DNA from: Flavobacterium glaciei
GTDB lineage: Bacteria > Bacteroidota > Bacteroidia > Flavobacteriales > Flavobacteriaceae
Length of the DNA: 64,000 nt
NCBI RefSeq assembly: GCF_003350545.1
Contig: NZ_QQBA01000011.1
Coordinates: forward strand, 47,544 to 111,543
Reading direction: 5' to 3'
Below are positions 26,739-36,683 of this stretch, in pieces. The notes beneath the pieces were generated by a model. That model was not told the DNA's origin, ran no database searches, and saw only the letters and a list, made by a program, of their open reading frames with translations. Position numbers and translations under genes: made by a program. How positions within the stretch are numbered: position 1 is the stretch's first letter; each line of letters starts with the position of its first letter.

Positions 26739-28265
26739 TTAATGTTTAAAATGACGAGTTCCTGTAAATACCATTGCAACTTTATTTTCATTACAATAAT
26801 TAATACTTAATTCGTCTTTTATTGATCCTCCAGGTTGAATTACAGCAGTTATTCCAGCTTCTTTAGCTATTTCTACACAATCTGGAAAAGGGAAAAACGC
26901 ATCGCTAGCCATCGCTGCACCATGCAAGTCAAAGTTAAAATTTTTAGCTTTTTCTATTGCTTGTTGCAAAGCATCAACTCTTGATGTCTGTCCCGTTCCT
27001 GACGCGATAAGTGTGCCGTTCTTTGCAAAAACAATCGTATTTGATTTTGTGTTTTTACAAATTTTAGAAGCAAAAATCAAATCTTGAATTTCTTGTTCAG
27101 TAGGTTCAGTTATAGTAACGGTTCTTAAGTCTTCTTTATTGTCAGTTATGTTGTTTCTGTCTTGAACTAAAATTCCGTTTAAGCAAGTTCTAACTTGTTT
27201 TTGTGGTAATTCAACTTCGTTTTGGACTAATATAATTCGGTTTTTCTTTTCTTGTAAAATTGCAAGGGCTTCAGTATCATATTCTGGAGCAATCACCACT
27301 TCGCAAAATAATTTGTTTATTTCTGAAGCTGTTGCAACATCAATTTTTGTGTTCGAAATTAAAACACCTCCAAAAGCTGAAGTTGGATCGCAGGCCAAAG
27401 CCGCAAGATAAGCCTCGCTTATGGTAGTTCTAGATGCTAAACCACATGCATTATTGTGTTTTAGAATGGCAAATGTAGGGCCGTCATTTTTAAATTCATT
27501 AATCAAATTCACTGCTGCATCTACATCTAATAAATTATTATACGACAATTCTTTTCCGTGAACTTTGTTGAACATTGCATCAAAATCTCCAAAGAAAAAT
27601 CCTTTTTGATGAGGGTTTTCGCCGTATCTCAAAACTTGACCGTTAGCAATACTTTGTTTGTATATTGTTTCGTCAGTATTAAAATAATTGAATATCGCAG
27701 TGTCATAATGAGATGAAACATGAAATGCTTTTGTTGCCAATAATTTTCTGTCTTCTAATGTAGTCGCGCCGTTTTGTTCTGTTATTAAATCCAAAAGCAA
27801 ACTGTATTGATCAACTGAAGAAACAATTACTGTATCCTTGAAGTTTTTTGCGGCAGCACGTATCAAAGAAATACCACCAATATCTATTTTTTCAATAATA
27901 TCAGCTTCACTTGCTCCTGATGCAACTGTTTTTTCAAAAGGATATAAGTCAACAATTACTAAGTCTATTTGTGGAATATTGAACTCAATCATTTGTTGTA
28001 CATCACTCTCGTTGTCTTGTCGATTCAAGATGCCTCCAAAAACTTTTGGGTGTAATGTTTTTACTCTACCGCCCAAAATTGAAGGGTAAGAAGTAACATC
28101 TTCAACAGGAATTACAGGAATTCCTAAATTTTTTATAAAATCCTCAGTTCCTCCAGTAGAATAAAGTGTAACATTTTGATTGTTTAGTTGTCTTACTATA
28201 GGTTCTAATCCTTCTTTTGAAAAGACAGAGATTAATGCAGATTGAATTTTTTTTGTTGTGTTCAT
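26739..28265 (-). CDS. purH: bifunctional purine synthesis protein PurH
   Basis: A 508-residue enzyme that performs the last two steps to IMP: AICAR formyl transfer and IMP cyclohydrolase. The N-terminal cyclohydrolase (about 1-140) has YSTGGTEDF and GGRVKTLHPKVFGGIL. The transformylase follows with KHNNACGLAS (catalytic Lys-His), AFGGVLISN, and DAFFPFPD. Full length for the family. It is 53 bases upstream of mreB on the same strand, and a TATTTTTG box lies at 28296-28289. Confidence 0.97.
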   Translation of the reverse strand: MNTTKKIQSALISVFSKEGLEPIVRQLNNQNVTLYSTGGTEDFIKNLGIPVIPVEDVTSYPSILGGRVKTLHPKVFGGILNRQDNESDVQQMIEFNIPQIDLVIVDLYPFEKTVASGASEADIIEKIDIGGISLIRAAAKNFKDTVIVSSVDQYSLLLDLITEQNGATTLEDRKLLATKAFHVSSHYDTAIFNYFNTDETIYKQSIANGQVLRYGENPHQKGFFFGDFDAMFNKVHGKELSYNNLLDVDAAVNLINEFKNDGPTFAILKHNNACGLASRTTISEAYLAALACDPTSAFGGVLISNTKIDVATASEINKLFCEVVIAPEYDTEALAILQEKKNRIILVQNEVELPQKQVRTCLNGILVQDRNNITDNKEDLRTVTITEPTEQEIQDLIFASKICKNTKSNTIVFAKNGTLIASGTGQTSRVDALQQAIEKAKNFNFDLHGAAMASDAFFPFPDCVEIAKEAGITAVIQPGGSIKDELSINYCNENKVAMVFTGTRHFKH

Positions 28266-28288
28266 TGTGTAGTTATAGTTATAAAGTG

Positions 28289-28296
28289 CAAAAATA
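28289..28296 (-). promoter_or_regulatory. possible -7 promoter box for purH
   Basis: Minus-strand TATTTTTG matches TAnnTTTG about 25 bases before the purH start. No clear TTG is seen at -33. The rest of 28266-28463 is A/T-rich with no other feature I can support. Confidence 0.35.
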
Positions 28297-28463
28297 GTTT
28301 TTTAATGTGAAAATTAAGCCATTTGAAAATGAGATAATATGTAATTTTTACTGCTATTTTATTGGCAAATATAAAATAATTGATTCACACGGCAACGAAT
28401 ACATTTTTCATTAGGTTTTTGAATAATATTTATGGAATTTTACTTTAATACAAAAAAGATTTT

Positions 28464-29714
28464 ATGCTAGTTTACCTTCGATTATTAAGAGAGAGTTTTG
28501 GTTTTGCAATGAATGCATTGCGAAACAATAAGTTAAGAACGTTGCTTTCTTTGTTAGGAGTTACTATTGGAATTTTTTCGATTATAGCTGTACTTGCGGC
28601 TGTAGATTCTTTGGACAAAAAAATAAAAAAAGATTTAAGCAGTTTAGATAAAAACACCATTTATTTGATGCGATTTTCTTTTGGGCCTTCTGAAATTCCA
28701 CTCTGGAAAAGAGAACAATTTCCTGATGTAAAATATGATGAGTATGAATATTTGAAAAGTTCGATGAATAATTTAGATCAAATGGCTTATCAATTTTTTG
28801 TAGGCAGAGAGGTTATGAAATTCGAATCGGAATCTGTGAGTGGCGTGAATGTTGTTCCAGTATCTCATGAGTTTATAGAAATTCAAGGACTTGAGTTTGC
28901 AAAAGGAAGGTTTTATAATGAATCTGAATCTAATTCTGGAGCTCCTGTTATTGTTTTGGGTTATGAGATAGCGAACAGTCTTTTTGGCGAAAGCGAACCT
29001 ATTGGAAAAAACCTTCGTCTTTATGGACAGCGCTTTACAGTTATTGGTGTGTTAAAAAAACAAGGAGAAGGCATGTTTGGCGACAGTAATGATACTTCTG
29101 TTTTTATCCCAGTTAATTTTTTAAGAAGAATGTATGGAGATAATAATGATTCCTTAACACCTGTTATTCTTGTAAAGCCTCAAAAAGGAGTTGATATGGA
29201 TGCTTTTAAAGCGGAACTAACTCAGAAACTACGTAATTATCGCGGTATGAAAATAGATGAATCTGATAATTTTTTCATCAATGTTCTTTCTGGATTCACG
29301 GATTTATTAGATGGAATTATTAGTGCCATGCGCGGTGGAGGTATTTTGATTAGTGTTTTTTCATTTCTAGTTGGTGGATTTGGAGTAGCTAATATCATGT
29401 TTGTTTCTGTTAAAGAGCGTACCAATTTAATAGGAATTCAAAAATCGTTAGGTGCAAAAAATAGGTTTATACTTTTCCAGTTTCTATTTGAAGCTGTTAT
29501 TTTATGCGTTATCGGTGGAGCTATAGGATTATTGATCGTTTGGTTACTTTCAATGCTTTTAACTAGTGTATTAGATTTCGAATTTGTATTGAGTTTTTGG
29601 AATATACTTATTGGCTCAGGATTGTCAATTATTGTGGGTGTAATTTCAGGAATACTTCCTGCGATTTCTGCTTCAAAGCTAGATCCTGTCGAAGCAATTC
29701 GTACTGGAATGTAA
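28464..29714 (+). CDS. MacB/FtsX-type ABC transporter permease
   Basis: A 416-residue permease with the MacB layout: one N-terminal helix (about 22-45, LRTLLSLLGVTIGIFSIIAV), a large periplasmic domain (about 50-275), and three C-terminal helices of the FtsX domain with ERTNLIGIQKSLGAKNRFIL and GILPAISASKLDPVEAIR. Such permeases move substrates out or act mechanically, and need an ABC ATPase, which is not encoded next to it. The TonB receptor starts about 40 bases downstream. Confidence 0.93.
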   Translation: MLVYLRLLRESFGFAMNALRNNKLRTLLSLLGVTIGIFSIIAVLAAVDSLDKKIKKDLSSLDKNTIYLMRFSFGPSEIPLWKREQFPDVKYDEYEYLKSSMNNLDQMAYQFFVGREVMKFESESVSGVNVVPVSHEFIEIQGLEFAKGRFYNESESNSGAPVIVLGYEIANSLFGESEPIGKNLRLYGQRFTVIGVLKKQGEGMFGDSNDTSVFIPVNFLRRMYGDNNDSLTPVILVKPQKGVDMDAFKAELTQKLRNYRGMKIDESDNFFINVLSGFTDLLDGIISAMRGGGILISVFSFLVGGFGVANIMFVSVKERTNLIGIQKSLGAKNRFILFQFLFEAVILCVIGGAIGLLIVWLLSMLLTSVLDFEFVLSFWNILIGSGLSIIVGVISGILPAISASKLDPVEAIRTGM

Positions 29715-29752
29715 AAACATTTTCTATTTTGTATTTCAATAATTTTTTTAGT

Positions 29753-31945
29753 TTGACAAAAAACATCATCACTTTATGCTTTTTAGTGTGCTCACTTTCG
29801 GGATATACGCAAGCCCAGAAAGACACTACAAACCTTGCTGATGTCGTTTTAATCAATAAAATTCCTATTGTTATTTCTGCATTGTCGTATCAAGTAGCTA
29901 CTATTACCGCTAAGCAAATTGATTTTCAAAATTTTCAAAGTACTGCAGAGGTTTTATCTAATTCAGGTTCTTTATTTGTACAAAAATCACAACAAGGTGG
30001 TGGAAGTCCATCCATACGTGGCTTTGAGGCCAGTAGAGTTTTATTGCTTGTAGATGGTGTACGGATGAATAATTTGATATTTCGATCAGGACATCTTCAA
30101 AATGTTATTACTGTTGATGAAAGTATGCTCGCAAACATAGGTATTTTTTATGGCCCTGCGTCTACACTATTTGGCAGTGATGCACTTGGCGGAGCAGTCG
30201 CAATGACAACTAAAAAAGCAAAGTTTATTAATGAAGTTGAAAATAAATGGACAGGCGGTGTCAATGCGCGTTACAGCGCCGCTAACTTAGAGCAATCCCT
30301 AGCTTTAAATTTGAATTTTGCCTCTAAGAATTTTGCTGCCCTGACGTTACTATCGTTTAATGACTTTGGAGATTTAAGAATGGGTAAAAGTAAGAATCGC
30401 AATCTGGACTTTTTTGGAGAGCGACCCTTTTACGTCGCTACAATAAATGGTGTGGATCAGTTAATGGCAAATGAAAATCGGTATGTGCAAAAAAATAGCG
30501 CTTTTAAGCAATACAATTTCATGCAAAAAGTTAGCTGTAAAACGCGTTCGGGTTTTGAGCATGGCCTAAATTTGCAATACTCCACATCTACATCTATTCC
30601 TCGTTACGACCGGTTAACAGAAACAGACTCTTCAACCGGACTAAGACACGCGCAGTGGTATTATGGACCACAAGAAAGAGTTTTAGGTATTTATTCTTTA
30701 GGTAAAGAAAATATTTTTCAAGCTACAAATTTGAAAGCATCTCTAGCTTTTCAGAATGTGCAGGAAAGCAGGCATAATAGGAGATTTGGCAATTATACGC
30801 TTCAAAATAGAGAAGAAGAAGTGAAAATTTACTCAATTGGTGTTGACTTGGTAAAAAAAATCAAACAAGCCGAATTATTTTACGGATTAGAATCCTACTA
30901 TGAAGTATTGCAATCGAACGCTTTCTCTTATGATATTAACACAGGTGCAATAAACTCCATCAGTACAAGATATCCAAATGGCAACAATTCGATGTTGCGC
31001 AATGACATCTATGTTTCTTACGTGGATAAAATTGCCGAGAATACGTGGTGGAATGCTGGCGCTAGACTTGGATTTACTACTTTGAATAGTTCAGTAGCTG
31101 ACGATTCTTTTTTTTTATTGCCATTTACAACAATCACACAAGATAACTTCACTTACAGCGGCACTGTAGGAATAGTCAAAAACACCTCTAAATACACCAC
31201 TTTAAAAGCAAATTTGTCTAGCGGATTTAGAGTTCCAAATATAGATGACTTGTCAAAGATTTTTGAATCAGTGAAAGGGATTATCATTGTGCCCAATGCT
31301 GCTCTAAAACCGGAGAAAACGATTACTGCCGATTTAGGTTTTGCGTTCCATTCCAATTCAAAAAAAATAAAATTCGAAAATACGTATTTCTATACGAGAA
31401 TGATTGATGCCATCGTGACTAGTGAATTTCAATATGAAGGACAAAGCGAGATTGTGTATGATGGAACAGTAAGCAAAGTTTTTGCAAATCAAAATAGGGG
31501 CAAAGCATTTATAACAGGACTATCAACAAGCTTTAGTGCATTGATACTATCGAACTTCAAGTTCGAAGCTAATTTTAATTACAATCTGGGTAGAATTGTA
31601 GAAAATAGTGTGCAATCACCATTAGATCATATTGCACCTTATTATGGTAAAATCGGGTTTTTGTATACTCATGCTACTTTTAATTTAGGAGCATATTTGC
31701 TTTATAATGGTCAAAAAAATAGAAAGGATTATTCCTCTAGTGGTGAAGACAATTTACAATATGCTCCAGTAAATGGCATGCCAGCATGGGAAACTTATAA
31801 CTTAAAAACCAGTATTGAGGTGTTCAATGGTACTACACTTTTTGCGGGAGTAGAAAATATTCTGGACACGCAATACCGCACTTTTTCATCGGGTATCAAT
31901 GCGCCAGGACGAAATTTATACTTTGGATTTAGATTTAATTTCTAA
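29753..31945 (+). CDS. TonB-dependent outer-membrane receptor (heme/siderophore-like)
   Basis: A receptor of about 730 residues. The frame is open from 29597, but that would overlap the permease by 118 bases and lack a signal peptide. Starting at TTG 29753 gives a clean signal (MTKNIITLCFLVCSLSGYTQAQ). The plug domain (about 35-150) has SIRGFEASRVLLLVDGVRMN and YGPASTLFGSDALGGAV; the rest is a 22-strand-type barrel with NILDTQYRTF and a terminal aromatic (FGFRFNF). There is no carboxypeptidase-like N-terminal domain. The plug resembles heme and cobalamin receptors, but substrate is unproven. Confidence 0.9.
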   Translation: MTKNIITLCFLVCSLSGYTQAQKDTTNLADVVLINKIPIVISALSYQVATITAKQIDFQNFQSTAEVLSNSGSLFVQKSQQGGGSPSIRGFEASRVLLLVDGVRMNNLIFRSGHLQNVITVDESMLANIGIFYGPASTLFGSDALGGAVAMTTKKAKFINEVENKWTGGVNARYSAANLEQSLALNLNFASKNFAALTLLSFNDFGDLRMGKSKNRNLDFFGERPFYVATINGVDQLMANENRYVQKNSAFKQYNFMQKVSCKTRSGFEHGLNLQYSTSTSIPRYDRLTETDSSTGLRHAQWYYGPQERVLGIYSLGKENIFQATNLKASLAFQNVQESRHNRRFGNYTLQNREEEVKIYSIGVDLVKKIKQAELFYGLESYYEVLQSNAFSYDINTGAINSISTRYPNGNNSMLRNDIYVSYVDKIAENTWWNAGARLGFTTLNSSVADDSFFLLPFTTITQDNFTYSGTVGIVKNTSKYTTLKANLSSGFRVPNIDDLSKIFESVKGIIIVPNAALKPEKTITADLGFAFHSNSKKIKFENTYFYTRMIDAIVTSEFQYEGQSEIVYDGTVSKVFANQNRGKAFITGLSTSFSALILSNFKFEANFNYNLGRIVENSVQSPLDHIAPYYGKIGFLYTHATFNLGAYLLYNGQKNRKDYSSSGEDNLQYAPVNGMPAWETYNLKTSIEVFNGTTLFAGVENILDTQYRTFSSGINAPGRNLYFGFRFNF

Positions 31946-31962
31946 AACGCTAGTATTAAACC

Positions 31963-31999
31963 AAAAAATCCTGTTCATCTTTTCGCGAACAGGATTTTT
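31963..31999. terminator. bidirectional terminator, TonB receptor / accD
   Basis: Inverted repeat AAAAATCCTGTTC / GAACAGGATTTTT with a short loop and T/A tracts on both sides, between convergent genes. Confidence 0.9.
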
Positions 32000-32021
32000 G
32001 CATTTTATAAATATAGTAAAA

Positions 32022-32876
32022 TTATCTAATAGGATTGTTTTGAATCAAATCGATATACAAGTTTATCTTGTCTTTTAGTTCCTTTCTAGGAGTAATAAAA
32101 TCTAAAAAACCATGTTCTAATAAAAATTCAGCAGTCTGAAAACCCTCAGGTAAATCTTTTCCAGTGGTGTCTCTTACAACTCTAGGACCAGCAAATCCAA
32201 TTAACGCTCCTGGTTCAGCGATGTTTATATCACCTAGCATCGCGTAGGAAGCAGTTGTTCCTCCAGTTGTAGGATCGGTACAAAGTGAGATATAAGGTAG
32301 TTTTGCTTCGGCAAGTTGTGCTAATTTTACAGATGTTTTTGCTAACTGCATTAAAGAATAGGCAGCTTCCATCATTCTGGCACCACCTGATTTAGAAATC
32401 ATGATAAATGGCATTTGGTTTTTAATAGCGTGATCAATTCCTCTTGCGATTTTCTCTCCCACTACAGCTCCCATAGAACCACCAATAAAGGCAAAATCCA
32501 TACAGCAGATGACAACATCTTTTTCTTTTGATTTTCCAACTCCAGTACGAACAGCATCTTTAAGTTTGGTTTTTTCCATTACATCTTTCAATCGATCTGC
32601 ATATTTTTTTGTATCCACAAAATGCAAAGGATCTTTAGAAGTCATGTTTTTATCAAGTTCAACAAATTCATTGTTGTCAAATAAAATTTGAAAATATTCT
32701 GTACTTCCAATTCTCACGTGAAAACCATCTTCGGGACTTACAAATAAGTTACGAGCTAGTTCATCGGCATCAATAATTTTTCCAGTTGGAGATTTATACC
32801 AAAGTCCTTTTGGAATATCCATTTTGTCTTCGGTAGCAGTAGTAATCCCTTTTTCTTTTCTTTTAAACCAAGCCAT
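32022..32876 (-). CDS. accD: acetyl-CoA carboxylase carboxyltransferase beta subunit, zinc ribbon lost
   Basis: A 284-residue beta subunit of the carboxyltransferase that forms malonyl-CoA. Crotonase-fold motifs are clear: [38 protein letters not shown] and IGFAGPRVV. In the N-terminal part E. coli AccD has a four-cysteine zinc ribbon. Here the aligned positions are Ser29, Gly32, Ser47 and Asp50 (LWYKSPTGK and LFVSPEDGF), so no zinc can bind there. The protein is otherwise normal in length. It is 74 bases downstream of fbaA, separated by a palindromic repeat. Confidence 0.95.
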   Translation of the reverse strand: MAWFKRKEKGITTATEDKMDIPKGLWYKSPTGKIIDADELARNLFVSPEDGFHVRIGSTEYFQILFDNNEFVELDKNMTSKDPLHFVDTKKYADRLKDVMEKTKLKDAVRTGVGKSKEKDVVICCMDFAFIGGSMGAVVGEKIARGIDHAIKNQMPFIMISKSGGARMMEAAYSLMQLAKTSVKLAQLAEAKLPYISLCTDPTTGGTTASYAMLGDINIAEPGALIGFAGPRVVRDTTGKDLPEGFQTAEFLLEHGFLDFITPRKELKDKINLYIDLIQNNPIR

Positions 32877-32891
32877 ATTTATTGTTTTTGT

Positions 32892-32938
32892 TGTTTCAGG
32901 TTTAAAGTTTAAAGTTTTGAAACCTTAAACCTGAAACA
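32892..32938. repeat. heptamer-based palindrome between fbaA and accD
   Basis: A perfect 14-base inverted repeat (32892-32905 and 32925-32938, TGTTTCAGGTTTAA / TTAAACCTGAAACA). The left arm runs into two 7-base steps of TTTAAAG. It fills most of the 74-base gap between two co-directional genes. There is no T tract placed for termination on the minus strand, so it looks like a small intergenic repeat or mRNA hairpin. Confidence 0.7.
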
Positions 32939-32950
32939 TTAAACTTTTTA

Positions 32951-34018
32951 TTATAATGTATTCACGTTGTTTAAGTCAGCAAATGCTTGCTCAAGTCTAG
33001 TGTTGAAAGTAACTTCACTTTCACGCAACCATTTTCTTGGATCGTAATGTTTTTTGTTTGGAACATCAGAGCCTTCTGGGTTTCCAATTTGGGTTTTCAA
33101 ATAATCGATGTTTTTTACCATGTAATCACGAATACCTTCTGTAAAAGCAAATTGTAAATCAGTATCAATATTCATTTTTATAACACCGTAGCTAATTCCT
33201 TCTCTAATTTCTTCTAGAGTAGAACCTGAACCTCCGTGGAAAACGAAGTCTACTGGGTTGTGTCCTGTGTTGAATTTATTTTGAACAAAATCTTGAGAAT
33301 TTTTTAAGATTTTTGGAGTCAATTTTACATTTCCTGGTTTGTATACTCCGTGTACGTTTCCAAAAGCTGCAGCAATTGTAAATCTTGGGCTTACTTTAGA
33401 AAGTTCTTCGTATGCGTAAGCAACTTCTTCAGGTTGTGTATATAATTTAGAACTATCAACATCAGAGTTGTCAACTCCGTCTTCTTCACCACCGGTAATT
33501 CCAAGTTCGATTTCAAGTGTCATTCCCATTTTGCTCATTCTTTCTAAATAGCCTTTGCAAATTTCGATGTTTTCTTCGATAGGCTCCTCAGATAAGTCAA
33601 TCATGTGAGAAGAATACAATGGTTTTCCAGTTTCAGCAAAATGTTTTTCTGAAGCATCTAATAAACCGTCAATCCAAGGTAATAATTTTTTTGCACAGTG
33701 GTCAGTATGCAAAATTACGGTTGCTCCGTAAGCTTCTGCCATAGTATGAATATGTAATGCACCAGCAATTCCACCAGCGATTGCAGCTTTTTCACCTGCG
33801 TTAGAAAGTCCTTTTCCTGCGTTAAATTGTGCTCCTCCGTTTGAGAATTGAATGATAACCGGAGCATTAAGTTTTGCTGCTGTTTCAAGTACACCATTGA
33901 TAGTATTTGATCCTGTAACATTTACTGCCGGAAGTGCAAATCCTTTTTCTTTAGCATAATTAAAAATTTCCTGAACTTGATCTCCTGTAGCTACGCCTGG
34001 TTTTATGTTGTGTGCCAT
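32951..34018 (-). CDS. fbaA: class II fructose-bisphosphate aldolase
   Basis: A 355-residue zinc aldolase of glycolysis and gluconeogenesis. Zinc ligands and catalytic residues appear in ILHTDHCAKKLLPW (His, Asp), EIELGITGGEEDGVDNS (Glu), FGNVHGVY (His) and FVFHGGSGS (His, phosphate site). Length matches the long class IIA branch. A TATTTTTG box (34064-34057) lies about 40 bases upstream of the start. accD follows. Confidence 0.97.
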   Translation of the reverse strand: MAHNIKPGVATGDQVQEIFNYAKEKGFALPAVNVTGSNTINGVLETAAKLNAPVIIQFSNGGAQFNAGKGLSNAGEKAAIAGGIAGALHIHTMAEAYGATVILHTDHCAKKLLPWIDGLLDASEKHFAETGKPLYSSHMIDLSEEPIEENIEICKGYLERMSKMGMTLEIELGITGGEEDGVDNSDVDSSKLYTQPEEVAYAYEELSKVSPRFTIAAAFGNVHGVYKPGNVKLTPKILKNSQDFVQNKFNTGHNPVDFVFHGGSGSTLEEIREGISYGVIKMNIDTDLQFAFTEGIRDYMVKNIDYLKTQIGNPEGSDVPNKKHYDPRKWLRESEVTFNTRLEQAFADLNNVNTL

Positions 34019-34078
34019 TGTGCTTTTTTTAGTTATTTTATTTAGTTTTTAGTTTGCAAAAATAAGAATTAATTAGCA

Positions 34079-36646
34079 TTAGAACGGATAATTTATTCCA
34101 AAATTTAAAACGGAGTTAGCAAAATTGTATTCTCTAAACCATCTTTTGCGGGTTTCATTGGCTGGATTGTAGGTTTTAAATCCTAAATCAAAACGAATTA
34201 CAAAAAAACTTAGGTCATATCTAAGCCCGAATCCAGTTCCTAATGCCATATCTTTTAAGTCCTTAAATTGTGTAAATGTAGATTTCGTATCTTTTACATT
34301 ATCCAATACGTTCCAAATATTACCAGCATCGGCAAAAAGAGCTCCTTTTAAACTGCCTAATATCTTAAATCGATACTCTCCGCTTATGGCTATTTTCATA
34401 TTTGCCTCATTAAAATCGTCTAATGCACCACTGCTACCAGGCCCTAAACCATAGGGTTGCCATGCTCTGTTGTCATTTGATCCTCCTGAAAAATAACTTC
34501 GTGAAAAGGGTATATAGTCTGAGTTTCCAAATGGGATAGCTATCCCAAAAAAGGTTCTAAATGCAAATATTTTTTCTTTGGATAAATCCCAATGTTTAAT
34601 GTAGTCAAATTCTGTTTTTATGTATTCTGAATATTCTAAATTGAATATTTCATAATTACCAGTAGAATTTTTCTTCTGATTTGTTGTTGCTGCAAAAGCG
34701 GACAAAAGGGTTCCTGCCGATTCTATTTTTGTTTTAAAAAGATAAAAAGTATTATCTGTTAAGTCTTTTTTTGTTGTTTTTGAAAAAGTAAAACTTGTGG
34801 CTAAAATAAAGTCATTTTCAGTAAGTCTCAGTCTTCTTTCTTCAATACTTTTTACAGATTGAAAATCTGCGGGTTCTAATGGCTTTGAAAAGTTTGCGTT
34901 GCCCGTGAGAACATCATTTGTAAATCCAATGGTCCCCTTTTCAATTAACAAATCTTTATCGATGTCATTGTTATAATAGGAAGGATTTGTATTGTATTCT
35001 TTGCTGATTTCATTTAATGCATTGTAGGATGAACCGTAAACATTAAAGTAATTTTGTTGATTTAAATTGCGTACAAACTGAGTGTTGAACAAATCAAATC
35101 TGGCTGTATTATTTATTTTTGGAGTCCAATTGTATGATAATGCTCCTGTAAAATTTTCTTTGTCTAAACCAATGTTCCTTTGTTTTGCAAAACCTACTGT
35201 AATCAAAGTAGATGGTATCATGCTTTTAGGAATAATTTTTTCTGTGTTGAAAGGCACAGAAATTCGCGGGAAACTCAGTTTTAAGTCAAGACCATATTCT
35301 GAAACATTAAAGAAATTATTTTTAGGGTTCGCTAAATCTTTTGATGCTCCAATGTTTCCACGTGCTGCGATTTCCAGCGTTTCTGCTCCATTGAAGACGT
35401 TGCGTATTGTTTCAGAAAAACTCAATCCCACCCCAAAATCCTGAATATTAGAATGGGTAACATCTAGTGTAGTCCCAAAACTATATTTTTTTCTTGGTGT
35501 TAGATATACTTTTGCAATCAATGATTGTGCAGTAGAATCTCTTGGGTCAACTTCATATTGTATTGACGGATAGTTGAAAATTTTAAGATTGTTTAAGTAT
35601 CGGGTTGTCAAGACGGTTTTATAATCTGCAAATAACCCACCTTTTGTGATGAAGATAGCATTGGTTATGGCACGTGGCTTATATTTTAGTTTGTTCTGAC
35701 TGTATAAATTAAAGTTGTTGTAAGTTGTACTATCCGTAATTTTTATACTGTTATTATTTGGTGAATAGTCAGTATAAATATTTACATCGCTTATTTTGTA
35801 AATTTTAAATGGTTCTGTTCTGCTTGAATCTTGCTGCTGGTATGAATAATTAGCAATTCTCAAGTTAATATTTGCCTGATTCACTTTCTTAATGGTGTCT
35901 ATATCAAAAGTCACATAATTAGGTTGAAAATAATACACTCCATTATTTCTAAAATGAGTTGTGATTCGGTTTTTCTCATTCTCAAATTCTTCGGTTTTAT
36001 ATTGACTCCCAGATTTGATAAATGTGTTTGACTTATTAGTCTCATATAAAGAGTCTAAAGCCGGTGTTAAAATAGTAGTTCTCAAGGAGTCTAAAAAAAA
36101 GGCGTTTCCGGGAGTTATGGCGTATTTTATCTTGGCTTTTTTGATATTCAAAGTGTCTATTTTGTAGTTGGCATTTACGTTAAAAAAACCGTTGTTGAAA
36201 TAGTAGTATTTCAAACGCAATAATGACTTATCAGCTCTTTCTTTATCAATAATTACGGGTGGTTCGCCAGTTTTTTTTAAGAAATCGTGGATGCCGTGGT
36301 ACCAGAAGGATTTGCCGAGTCGATTGACTTGTTTTTCTGACAACCATTTTGATTTTCTTCTAAATTTTTCAGGATTATTTGTAAACTTGGCTTGATACGT
36401 TGAATCTGGATTTAAATTGGCAAGATTGTATAGATTCAATCTTAAACGGTAACCAAGCAAGGTGCTGTTTGGTTTTTGATAAAGTTGATTAAAAACATTT
36501 TCATCCTTAATTGTTTTGTCATTTACAGTAATTTCGTTTTTTGTAAGCAAATGTTTTCCGTCCGGAACTCTTTTTACAGCGTTACAAGCGCAAATAAGTA
36601 TTGCAATTAGAATAAATGCAGTTATTTTTGTGGAAGTTTTTTTCAA
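34079..36646 (-). CDS. tamL: TamL-type Omp85 lipoprotein (TamA-like outer-membrane assembly factor)
   Basis: An 855-residue lipoprotein with a C-terminal beta barrel. A lipobox (LICACNA, Cys about 20) is followed by the TamL-typical NAVKRVPDGKHLLTKNEI. POTRA-like repeats span about 30-400, and the Omp85 barrel about 430-855, with FSRSYFSGGSNDNRAW (the conserved barrel-gate loop) and a C-terminal Phe. TamL is the lipoprotein Omp85 of Bacteroidota that pairs with TamB. tamB is not next to it here. BamA is the main alternative, but BamA is not a lipoprotein and usually has an SPII-free signal. Confidence 0.88.
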   Translation of the reverse strand: MKKTSTKITAFILIAILICACNAVKRVPDGKHLLTKNEITVNDKTIKDENVFNQLYQKPNSTLLGYRLRLNLYNLANLNPDSTYQAKFTNNPEKFRRKSKWLSEKQVNRLGKSFWYHGIHDFLKKTGEPPVIIDKERADKSLLRLKYYYFNNGFFNVNANYKIDTLNIKKAKIKYAITPGNAFFLDSLRTTILTPALDSLYETNKSNTFIKSGSQYKTEEFENEKNRITTHFRNNGVYYFQPNYVTFDIDTIKKVNQANINLRIANYSYQQQDSSRTEPFKIYKISDVNIYTDYSPNNNSIKITDSTTYNNFNLYSQNKLKYKPRAITNAIFITKGGLFADYKTVLTTRYLNNLKIFNYPSIQYEVDPRDSTAQSLIAKVYLTPRKKYSFGTTLDVTHSNIQDFGVGLSFSETIRNVFNGAETLEIAARGNIGASKDLANPKNNFFNVSEYGLDLKLSFPRISVPFNTEKIIPKSMIPSTLITVGFAKQRNIGLDKENFTGALSYNWTPKINNTARFDLFNTQFVRNLNQQNYFNVYGSSYNALNEISKEYNTNPSYYNNDIDKDLLIEKGTIGFTNDVLTGNANFSKPLEPADFQSVKSIEERRLRLTENDFILATSFTFSKTTKKDLTDNTFYLFKTKIESAGTLLSAFAATTNQKKNSTGNYEIFNLEYSEYIKTEFDYIKHWDLSKEKIFAFRTFFGIAIPFGNSDYIPFSRSYFSGGSNDNRAWQPYGLGPGSSGALDDFNEANMKIAISGEYRFKILGSLKGALFADAGNIWNVLDNVKDTKSTFTQFKDLKDMALGTGFGLRYDLSFFVIRFDLGFKTYNPANETRKRWFREYNFANSVLNFGINYPF

Positions 36647-36683
36647 GTGTTCTAAAATATTTAATTCAAAAGTACATTATTTT

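Noticed and set aside
29597..29752. N-terminal extension of the TonB receptor
   Set aside because: Cys-rich read-through of permease codons in another frame without signal peptide.
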